From: CAZJDM01 sp964544765
Lineage (GTDB): Bacteria; Bdellovibrionota_B; Oligoflexia; CAYFLR01
NCBI GenBank assembly: GCA_964544765.1
Contig: CAZJDM010000225.1
Coordinates: 1-5,812, forward strand
Length of the DNA stretch: 5,812 nt
Direction: 5' to 3'
Shown here: piece by piece, positions 1-5,198 of the stretch
Numbering within the stretch: the first letter of the stretch is position 1
Layout of the letters: each line of letters starts with the position of its first letter
Made by a program: the position numbers and the translations under genes
Notes under the pieces: model-generated
Database searches by the model: none
Told to the model about the DNA's origin: nothing
What the model saw: the letters and a program-made list of their open reading frames with translations, nothing else

Positions 1-42
1 ATCAAATTTTTTTTATTTTTCATGTCAAGGTGGGGTCTAGGC

Positions 43-282
43 CTAACTTACATTATTATTATTATTATTTTGGTCAGAAATATTTGATTTAGAGATAGGT
101 TCTTGTTTGGCAATTTTTTTTCTTTCTTTAGTATGGCGATGACTACTAGCACCTGTCCCTTTTGATGACCTAGAATCTGATAACTCATTATATTTATTTA
201 ATCGCCCCCAAAGAAAAAACAAAGCATAACAAATTATCATCCCTAAGCTTAAGAAAAGTGCAAATTGAAATTTATGAGACAA
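43..282 (-). CDS. Small single-span membrane protein, unknown function
   Basis: This 79-residue protein is not a family I recognise. Residues 6-25 form one hydrophobic segment (FQFALF to LFFLW) preceded by HK and followed by R/K-rich sequence. The rest is a hydrophilic tail with a basic patch (residues 48-59, HRHTKERKKIAK) and a terminal run of six asparagines before VS. The start is TTG at 282-280, chosen because GGGAG lies at 293-289, six nt upstream; the first internal Met (residue 15) would cut the membrane segment in half. It begins only 15 nt after the stop of the upstream metalloprotease gene on the same strand, so the two are probably co-transcribed and it may act with or anchor near that protein, which is inference. 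The Asn run is encoded by an ATT/AAT triplet repeat (52-69) and may vary in length. Alternatively it could be a short orphan ORF, but the ribosome site and membrane segment argue for a real gene. Confidence 0.6.
   Translation of the reverse strand: MSHKFQFALFLSLGMIICYALFFLWGRLNKYNELSDSRSSKGTGASSHRHTKERKKIAKQEPISKSNISDQNNNNNNVS
52..69. repeat. ATT trinucleotide repeat, six copies
   Basis: Six perfect ATT units on the plus strand, read on the minus strand as AAT codons for six consecutive asparagines near the C-terminus of the 79-residue protein. Copy-number change would alter only the Asn count, not the frame. Confidence 0.85.
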
Positions 283-297
283 TTATATCTCCCAGAT

Positions 298-1770
298 CTA
301 TGGAATAAACCAGCAGACAGGCCTTTCGCCCAACGCAAATTGTTCACCATGCTTACATGGTTGTACAAAAGATAAATCGATATTAATACTATTATCTATA
401 TTATCTTCATTATCTTTATTGATCGCATTATCTATATTGATCATATTATCCTTAATCGACTTTGAAATAGGATGTTGATTACACAATGCTGCCGCGAAAT
501 AAGTGTCTAACCTACATTGTAATGGTGGATGAGGATCCTCTCCTACTTCAAAATATTTATCGGCCTTTTTTAAGCTAGGAGTTTCAAATTGAGGTAAGGA
601 CAGCCCTTTCTTAGTGGCAAAAAAATCCGTAATTCGTTGTCCATAATAAGAAATTAACTTACACATTTTAATATTGATTTCATCATTAAAAGCCTTGGAG
701 CAAAAAAATTGAACTAAAACCGGTAATTGAAAATTCAAACCCTCTTTAAACAAAGCACCATTTTTTAACAAAACTCTTCTTAAACAATCGTAAGCGGCAA
801 AATAATCCGCTTGACCCTCTACCGAGGCTCCATCAGGAAAAGTAGGTGATCCTCCTAGATGATGGGCAACTTCATGGCACACAACCAAAGTATACGCTTC
901 TTTGGACATAAGTTTATTTCTGGCTAACCCTCCCGGAAATTTCATGGTAAATAATTTGCCGTCAGCATCTTCTTCATAGCCAGTTATAGCATCCTGTGTA
1001 TCATCATCCCATTGACGGATAAACTTTAATCGCTTGTTAATTTTTTTGGCTAAATGAACATATATACCTTCAACTGTATTGATAATATTTTCATACTGAT
1101 CAATTGATAAACCACCTTCTTCATCAGTTGCAGGTAATGGATTTATCGAAGGATCATCTATAGGTTCTCCATCAGGAGATCCATTGACATCATCTTCGAT
1201 TTCGAAATCAATATCCTGAATATCAAATTTAGCAACTTCAAAATGAGTATCTACAAAAGCATAAGGATCAAAGTGTGCTTCAAAGGGCTCGTTTACTTTA
1301 TATTCTTTCCAAACGGACATCTGAATTTTACTGTATGGTATATCAGTAACTCCTATCAACTCTTTATAAGAATGATCTGGGTTACGAAAAAAATGAACCG
1401 CTAACTGATAATTTTCACTTTTTTTATCTAACTCATTTTCAATGATCCAATTGATATTCTTACCTCTCATATAATAAATATGATCCATAGTATTTATTCC
1501 TACTTGAGGCAGGGTAATGATACCGCTATCCTTGATTTTCTTACATTGATAATTTTCAATTCCACATATATACAGCACCAGAGAAAATTTTAGCGGTGGG
1601 CTTTTAACGTTAATCTCTTTCCACTTCAGACCTATAACATCATCGTCGTTAATCCCGGTTGAAGGTTGAAAAAGCTGATCTTCTGCAAAACCCTCTGAAG
1701 CTGATAAAACGATGAAAGTAAAAACTAAAAAGAAAAATAGACAAATAGAAAACAATGTCATCCGTAACAT
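298..1770 (-). CDS. Secreted putative zinc metalloprotease (HExxH, gluzincin-like)
   Basis: A 490-residue exported protein. Residues 1-29 are a Sec signal peptide (basic LRM, hydrophobic core, cleavage near GFA/ED). Residues 30-190 form an N-terminal domain of unknown fold with Cys69 and Cys76. Residues about 191-220 are an acidic, proline-containing linker. The C-terminal part holds the metalloprotease signature: His299-Glu300-x-x-His303 within VVCHEVAHHLGG, then Glu318 and Asp322 in EGQADYFA, as expected for two His zinc ligands, a catalytic Glu and a third Glu ligand. Eight cysteines (298, 329, 357, 370, 419, 430, 472, 486) suggest disulfides after export. The DPHPPLQCRLDTY stretch (412-424) and final RPVCWF recall, from memory, exported HExxH proteins of Bdellovibrio-like bacteria. 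Residues about 436-466 are a low-complexity Ile/Asp/Asn insert. Start ATG at 1770 is supported by GAGGGG (1780-1775), four nt upstream. It is the first gene of a pair with the 79-residue protein. The substrate is unknown, and proteolytic activity is inferred from the motif only. Confidence 0.82.
   Translation of the reverse strand: MLRMTLFSICLFFFLVFTFIVLSASEGFAEDQLFQPSTGINDDDVIGLKWKEINVKSPPLKFSLVLYICGIENYQCKKIKDSGIITLPQVGINTMDHIYYMRGKNINWIIENELDKKSENYQLAVHFFRNPDHSYKELIGVTDIPYSKIQMSVWKEYKVNEPFEAHFDPYAFVDTHFEVAKFDIQDIDFEIEDDVNGSPDGEPIDDPSINPLPATDEEGGLSIDQYENIINTVEGIYVHLAKKINKRLKFIRQWDDDTQDAITGYEEDADGKLFTMKFPGGLARNKLMSKEAYTLVVCHEVAHHLGGSPTFPDGASVEGQADYFAAYDCLRRVLLKNGALFKEGLNFQLPVLVQFFCSKAFNDEINIKMCKLISYYGQRITDFFATKKGLSLPQFETPSLKKADKYFEVGEDPHPPLQCRLDTYFAAALCNQHPISKSIKDNMINIDNAINKDNEDNIDNSINIDLSFVQPCKHGEQFALGERPVCWFIP
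375..462 (-). repeat. Low-complexity coding repeat (Ile-Asp-Asn tail)
   Basis: This AT-rich stretch encodes repeated I-D-N, I-N-I-D and D-N-x-I units near residues 436-466 of the metalloprotease. The 12-mer ATTATCTATATT occurs exactly at 391-402 and again at 427-438, 36 bp apart. It separates the conserved-looking RLDTYFAAALC part from the terminal PCKHGEQF...RPVCWF part, so it looks like an expanded loop within an otherwise complete protein. Confidence 0.6.
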
Positions 1771-1774
1771 AATA

Positions 1775-1786
1775 CCCCTCTTCCTT
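1775..1786 (-). promoter_or_regulatory. Shine-Dalgarno region of the metalloprotease gene
   Basis: Minus-strand AAGGAAGAGGGG ends four nt before the ATG at 1770. The alternative ATG at 1761 (residue 4) would lie 13 nt from it, so the upstream ATG is preferred. Confidence 0.6.
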
Positions 1787-1802
1787 GTTAGGGTTAAAAA
1801 CC

Positions 1803-1834
1803 AATAAATTAATAAATTAATAAATTAATAAATT
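1803..1834. repeat. Four-copy 8-bp tandem repeat (AATAAATT)
   Basis: Four perfect head-to-tail copies of AATAAATT (1803-1810, 1811-1818, 1819-1826, 1827-1834). They lie between the candidate minus-strand promoter (about 1856-1884) and the metalloprotease ribosome site, hence in the likely 5' untranslated leader. Copy-number change would alter leader length without touching a reading frame. No coding explanation is seen. Confidence 0.85.
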
Positions 1835-1855
1835 TCACTTACTTATGCTTCAAAT

Positions 1856-1884
1856 ATACTATAAATTTAAATACGGATTGTCAA
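1856..1884 (-). promoter_or_regulatory. Candidate sigma70 promoter for the metalloprotease gene
   Basis: On the minus strand there is a perfect -35 box TTGACA (1884-1879). A -10-like TAGTAT (1861-1856) follows at 17 nt; a closer match TATAGT (1863-1858) sits at only 15 nt. Transcription would start near 1850, giving a leader of about 80 nt that contains the 8-bp repeats. This is a sequence match only. Confidence 0.45.
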
Positions 1885-1906
1885 AATCTTTTGACTGATC
1901 AGCCAA
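1880..1906. promoter_or_regulatory. Overlapping palindromes in the divergent promoter region
   Basis: GTCAAAATCTTTTGAC (1880-1895) has perfect 7-bp arms around TC. It overlaps TTGACTGATCAGCCAA (1891-1906), a 16-bp palindrome with one mismatched pair centred on GATC. The first palindrome brings together TTGACA on the minus strand and TTGACT on the plus strand, which are back-to-back -35-like boxes. Either this is simply two promoters sharing DNA, or a dimeric regulator binds here and controls both genes. The operator role is inference. Confidence 0.4.
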
Positions 1907-1919
1907 TTACTGATAAAAG
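1891..1919 (+). promoter_or_regulatory. Candidate promoter for the 271-residue protein
   Basis: TTGACT (1891-1896, five of six bases of the -35 consensus) is followed after 17 nt by TAAAAG (1914-1919, four of six bases of the -10). TTATAC at 1925-1930 is another possible -10 without a good -35. This is a weak match, supported mainly by its position in the divergent region. Confidence 0.3.
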
Positions 1920-2001
1920 GCTTGTTATACAAAAATTATGGGCCACCAATCTACCCCAACCTACCAAATAGAAAATGGAGTAGATAGCCTGGAGTTTTAT
2001 T

Positions 2002-2022
2002 ATGGGTACTATTAAAAAATGA
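2002..2022 (+). CDS. Six-codon leader ORF overlapping the next gene
   Basis: ATG at 2002 encodes M-G-T-I-K-K and stops at TGA 2020-2022, which overlaps the ATG of the 271-residue protein (2019-2021) in an ATGA arrangement. The only good ribosome site in this stretch, GGAG at 1991-1994, is seven nt from this ATG and 24 nt from the downstream one. Two readings fit. It may be a mini-leader that couples translation to the next gene. Or it may be the true start of that gene, separated by one missing A in the run of six A at 2014-2019; with seven A the two frames join and add six residues with a KK pair ahead of the signal peptide. Confidence 0.4.
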   Translation: MGTIKK

Positions 2023-2834
2023 CAACTAAATTAATTTTAGCAATTTTAGCTACATTTTTACTCAGAGCAAGCTCATTTTTACTAATCATTCAGGTTAGTT
2101 CAGCGTTATTTGCTGAAACTGCTCCAACCAAAAATGCATCAGACCAAAAAGTTTATCTTCAAATTAATCTAAAAGTATTGTCCCCTTGGAACGAAAAAAC
2201 CAAAACCAAATACTATTCACAGAAGGAGTTTAATTACGAAGGTGTAGATGATCCTACGGGAGATTTTGATAGTAAGATTAAATTTTGGTCAGAAGTAATC
2301 TTATTATCACCTTTACGTATTCTTCCAGAAAACAATGTCGGTTTTTCTGCTTATGAATATGACCAGCAAGTACCTCATGATATAGCCAAAAATTGTTCAA
2401 ACCTATTTCCTAGCAACACATGGGTGAAAATAGCTTGTATCAGTTACAAAGTCTGGTCCATTGTGACAATTTGGAAAAGGGATCGTTCTATTGGGAAATT
2501 GGCTGATTGTAAAACTAATGCTATATTATTTGTTGACACATTTAATCAATTAGAAGTTCCCTACAGTGATGTTGGTATTTATGGTGCTCATTTTCACCAT
2601 TCTTCTGGGCAAATATATCACCATGTGGCAAATCGATTCACAGTTAGTGGTAAAGATGGAAAGTACTACACATATGTAATTGATACCGGTTTTGTAGATA
2701 CCCATCAAACTGATGCTGTAAATATAACAATTCACTTGTTTCCCTTAACTCCTTCTACCGTTTATCTTCATGATCAAAATAATGATAACGAAATTGATTT
2801 TCACGCATTACCTGAATTATGGGGTGATGGATAA
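2019..2834 (+). CDS. Exported protein of unknown function
   Basis: A 271-residue protein that I do not assign to a family. Residues 1-32 are a long hydrophobic signal sequence interrupted by Arg16, with likely cleavage after ALFA (32/33). The mature part has three cysteines (126, 140, 164), a histidine-rich segment HFHHSSGQIYHH (191-202), FVDTH at 225-229, and a C-terminal acidic loop DQNNDNEIDF (252-261) resembling an EF-hand or thrombospondin-3 type calcium loop. The histidines could bind metal, but no enzyme signature is evident. It is transcribed divergently from the metalloprotease gene, whose N-terminal domain has similar short pieces (DIPYSKI and AFVDTHFEV against EVPYSDV and GFVDTHQTD), a weak hint of relationship. 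The ATG at 2019 has no ribosome site of its own and relies on the 6-codon leader at 2002 or on a frame repair in the preceding A run. The function is unknown. Confidence 0.65.
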   Translation: MTTKLILAILATFLLRASSFLLIIQVSSALFAETAPTKNASDQKVYLQINLKVLSPWNEKTKTKYYSQKEFNYEGVDDPTGDFDSKIKFWSEVILLSPLRILPENNVGFSAYEYDQQVPHDIAKNCSNLFPSNTWVKIACISYKVWSIVTIWKRDRSIGKLADCKTNAILFVDTFNQLEVPYSDVGIYGAHFHHSSGQIYHHVANRFTVSGKDGKYYTYVIDTGFVDTHQTDAVNITIHLFPLTPSTVYLHDQNNDNEIDFHALPELWGDG

Positions 2835-2880
2835 TGAATGATAAATATGGTAAGTAGAGTTTAGTATAACACAGCCATTC

Positions 2881-3250
2881 CTATCTATTTGGATATAACT
2901 TACGTGGCAAATATTTATTAACCAATCTATCTAACCTCGCGCAAAACCCTTTGTTTTGTTTAATTCCCAAAGTTTCCATTCCTCTTTGTATTGGTTGAAG
3001 AAGGTCTTTTTCTGTAATCATCACTCTAGGATCTACTTGAAAGGATTGTGATCCCGGTACTTTCCACATATCAATTGCTTCTTGCCAAAGAATCTCGAAT
3101 TACACCGTACAAAGGAAATGAGTACGCAAGACTATCACCTAAAAATGGACTAGAAAAAATGACATCAACATAAGCAAAGATGTTTGATTGTAAAACAATA
3201 ATAAAAATAAAAGTGTAAAGTGATTTAGCATAACTCATAATATTAAACAT
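2881..3250 (-). pseudogene. Frameshifted gene for a small exported protein
   Basis: Two minus-strand frames join into one plausible protein. The first starts with ATG at 3250 (MFNIMSYAK; a second in-frame ATG lies at 3238), has a clear signal peptide ending near NIFA, continues through VDVIFSSPFLGDSLAYSF, and hits TGA at 3073-3071. The second frame is open from 3099 to TAG/TAA at 2881 and reads FEILWQEAIDMWKVPG and on to KLYPNR. Removing one T from the TTT at 3089-3087 would link them as VIRDSWQEAIDMW, giving an exported protein of about 120 residues. The second half has a basic end (LDRLVNKYLPRKLYPNR). I recognise no family. The weak ribosome site GAG lies a few nt before 3250. An assembly indel cannot be excluded, in which case the gene is intact. 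It faces the 271-residue gene tail to tail, with 46 nt between and no clear terminator. Confidence 0.5.
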
Positions 3251-3290
3251 TATCTCATTTTATCTTTCACAGAATCAAGTATTTGACTGT

Positions 3291-3613
3291 TTACCAAGTA
3301 ACTCTCTTCTTTAGGGTCTCCTTCTTGTTAAGAATAGTGGATGTTGTATGCCAAACAACCTTCTTTGATGTAATTTTAAAATTGAACATGGTGAACGCGG
3401 TTGCATTGGGGAAGTATTGGGTGACCTTACTGGTAATACTGGTAAACGACGGATACTATTTACAATAATGTCAGGATCACTATTGAATGCGATTACTTCT
3501 ATGAGAGGTTGAACTTCCTGCCAAGAATTGATTGTATATTTGGAAAGCAAAAAAGCCAGTCTAGCTTGATTTTGTTTAAAGGAGTGACTATGACTCCACA
3601 AAATAGTAATCGG
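3291..3613 (-). pseudogene. Decayed or truncated gene fragment, unknown family
   Basis: The minus-strand frame open from 3613 encodes PITILWSHSHSFKQNQARLA and on to FNSDPDIIVNS, with normal composition for this AT-rich DNA. It then turns into Arg/Pro-rich sequence unlike its neighbours. At that point another frame, open from 3455 to TAA at 3293-3291, continues with ordinary composition (YPSFTSITSKVTQYF, then KITSKKVVWHTTST and KETLKKRVTW). A one-base loss near 3456 would explain the switch. No credible start exists: TTG at 3601 lacks a ribosome site and the frame is closed by TAA just upstream. It therefore looks like the C-terminal part of a gene that lost its 5' end. It lies downstream of the phytase-like gene on the same strand. 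The motif SWQE is also reconstructed in the next broken gene, but this is too short to claim homology. Confidence 0.35.
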
Positions 3614-3678
3614 TTAGCTAATTGAATTGAACAATAGTTACCAGTTTAGCTTCTACAGTTTCCAGCGTACAATTTAAG

Positions 3679-4998
3679 CTAAAACAGCGGCTCTTGAAAG
3701 TATATTAAAGACAATACCGTCTCTTCTATCGAAGTTGTAGTATTATCGTATAGTCCAGTTTGCGGATCAAAGCTTTCTCCTAAACCAAATCCATTATCAT
3801 TAATTATGGCTATTGTTTTAGAATTAACCAGAGTCAAACCCTCTAATTGAGCTCCAAATATATAACCCACTTCAACTGCATTAACTAGTAAAAGCTTTTG
3901 TACAGTTTTTATACGTAAACTTCTCAGTAAACTACTAGAAATCACATTTGGAGGTTCTATCTGGTCTTTAACCGATAAATCAAAGGTATAAATATTATCG
4001 GCCTCATCTAGTGAAATTTTATAAATTAATTTTTTTGCATCGGGACTCATAATGGAATCCCGTTCCAATACTAAGAAAGTCCTATTTCCTAATGATACGG
4101 CATCGGCGATTTTATCAACTCCTCCCCCCGCAAGCTGATAAAAATATTCGCCAGTGATTTTATTCAAATCAGAGTCAAATTCCAATATACGAATAAAATG
4201 TTCATCAATGGCAGATGTCACAAAGCTACTCTGCATAAAAGCATAGACTTTATTGTTATCTACCGCTATTGCTTCAAAACCTCGATTTAATCTACGTTTA
4301 GCGTAAACTGCCGGCAATTTTTCTTCTCCTGTATAAATTCCTGGCGGATTACTTCCCTTAGGCACCAGCCTTCTCTTCATGGTTCCATCAAAATCAAATT
4401 CAATTATAGAGGGTCTATATTCATCAACCATCCAATAGGAATTACTTCCTCTAGCAATACCAACACCTTCTAAATCAACCCCAAAAGGATCAAACGGTAA
4501 AAGATTCCCTTCAATGTCAGCAGGGATTTCATCAGTAGAAGCTACATTAGATTCATTAAATTCTTTAGAACTAATATTACATAACCCGGTTAAAGGAATT
4601 CCGTTTTTAGTTTTAAGATACTGCTGTCCAATTACCTTTAACTGCTTTGATTCTCTATTCAAAGATAGCTTTGTAAGAGACATTTTTAAATGCGGTAAAG
4701 CAAAAGGTCTTTCTAAAATACCATCATTATCAAGATCGACAGGCGAGGGCGTTGGTCCTCGATCAGTATGAACCAAAAAAACCATATTTCCGCTGACATC
4801 ATCAATTCCAACGAACGACAGACCTGAATATCCGCCAGCCCTGACATTTTGTCCCTTAATGGTGGTTCCAACGATAGGAGGATTTGATAAAAAATAATGC
4901 TCCGTATTCACTACCTTATTGGCTAATAAAGAACCACAAAACAATAAATTTAAGATAATTACTATGCAACTTCTACCCAAGGATTCCATAATCAACAT
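3679..4998 (-). CDS. Secreted phytase-like esterase family protein
   Basis: A 439-residue exported protein of the phytase-like family (the Pfam 'Phytase-like' domain, often named esterase-like activity of phytase family protein). These are probably beta-propeller hydrolases acting outside the cytoplasm; the natural substrate of this one is unknown. Residues 1-26 are a signal peptide (cleavage near LLA/NK; Cys21 does not make a good lipobox). Family landmarks in order are GGYSGL (55-60), HTDRGP (77-82), DLEGVGI (175-181), VDEYRPS (191-197), RRLNRGFEAIAV (235-246), LERDS (311-315), EGLTLV (386-391) and INDNGFG (399-405). DLDNDG (88-93) resembles a calcium-binding loop. Length and ends look complete. 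Start ATG at 4998 is supported by AGGAA (5008-5004), five nt upstream; Met4 is less well placed. It is transcribed divergently from the gspD remnant and followed by decayed genes. Family assignment is confident; the enzyme reaction is not. Confidence 0.85.
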   Translation of the reverse strand: MLIMESLGRSCIVIILNLLFCGSLLANKVVNTEHYFLSNPPIVGTTIKGQNVRAGGYSGLSFVGIDDVSGNMVFLVHTDRGPTPSPVDLDNDGILERPFALPHLKMSLTKLSLNRESKQLKVIGQQYLKTKNGIPLTGLCNISSKEFNESNVASTDEIPADIEGNLLPFDPFGVDLEGVGIARGSNSYWMVDEYRPSIIEFDFDGTMKRRLVPKGSNPPGIYTGEEKLPAVYAKRRLNRGFEAIAVDNNKVYAFMQSSFVTSAIDEHFIRILEFDSDLNKITGEYFYQLAGGGVDKIADAVSLGNRTFLVLERDSIMSPDAKKLIYKISLDEADNIYTFDLSVKDQIEPPNVISSSLLRSLRIKTVQKLLLVNAVEVGYIFGAQLEGLTLVNSKTIAIINDNGFGLGESFDPQTGLYDNTTTSIEETVLSLIYFQEPLF

Positions 4999-5003
4999 AA
5001 AGG

Positions 5004-5008
5004 TTCCT
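5004..5008 (-). promoter_or_regulatory. Ribosome binding site of the phytase-like gene
   Basis: AGGAA on the minus strand, five nt before ATG 4998. It favours this start over the in-frame ATG three codons later. Confidence 0.6.
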
Positions 5009-5198
5009 ATTCATATGGTTTTGGTTTACTAAATCCTATTTTTTGAAAACTGGTACGGTGAGTATCAATGTGAAGAAATAAAGTCAACTGGAAGTTATCA
5101 ATAAGTGCCGGTAACTCTGATCACAGTATAATTACATTAGAAAATTCTAACTGAAATTTAATAATAATCAAATAAACATACAGTATAAACCAAAGTGT
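5009..5198. other. Divergent intergenic region, weak promoter signals
   Basis: No gene is seen here. AGTATAAT at 5125-5132 contains TATAAT on the plus strand (5127-5132) and TATACT on the minus strand (5130-5125), so it could provide a -10 box to either direction, but neither has a good -35 at the right distance. TTGACT on the minus strand (5087-5082) lacks a convincing -10. No ribosome site precedes the gspD ATG at 5199. No operator or terminator is clear. Confidence 0.3.

Noticed and set aside
1..42. T-rich start of the window as a terminator for the minus-strand pair
   Set aside because: On the minus strand the A-rich run gives no U-tract, and the TAGGCCTA palindrome at 38-45 is short and overlaps the stop codon.
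2550..2735. Minus-strand open frame of 61 codons
   Set aside because: It lies entirely antisense within the 271-residue gene, with no ribosome site or recognisable protein features beyond chance.
2834..2857. Seven-codon ORF (MNDKYGK) overlapping the stop of the 271-residue gene
   Set aside because: It has a TAATG overlap but no ribosome site of its own and nothing downstream on the same strand to couple to; chance in AT-rich DNA is sufficient.
3283..3468. Plus-strand open frame of 61 codons with hydrophobic residues
   Set aside because: It is antisense to the broken minus-strand gene and starts without a ribosome site. The hydrophobicity is what the complement of AT-rich coding DNA gives.
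3645..3683. Inverted repeat TTTAGCTT/AAGCTAAA at the end of the phytase-like gene as a terminator
   Set aside because: The 8-bp arms are AT-rich, the loop is 23 nt and no T-run follows on the minus strand, so it is unlikely to be an intrinsic terminator.
4514..4771. Plus-strand open frame of 85 codons
   Set aside because: It is antisense inside the well-supported phytase-like gene.
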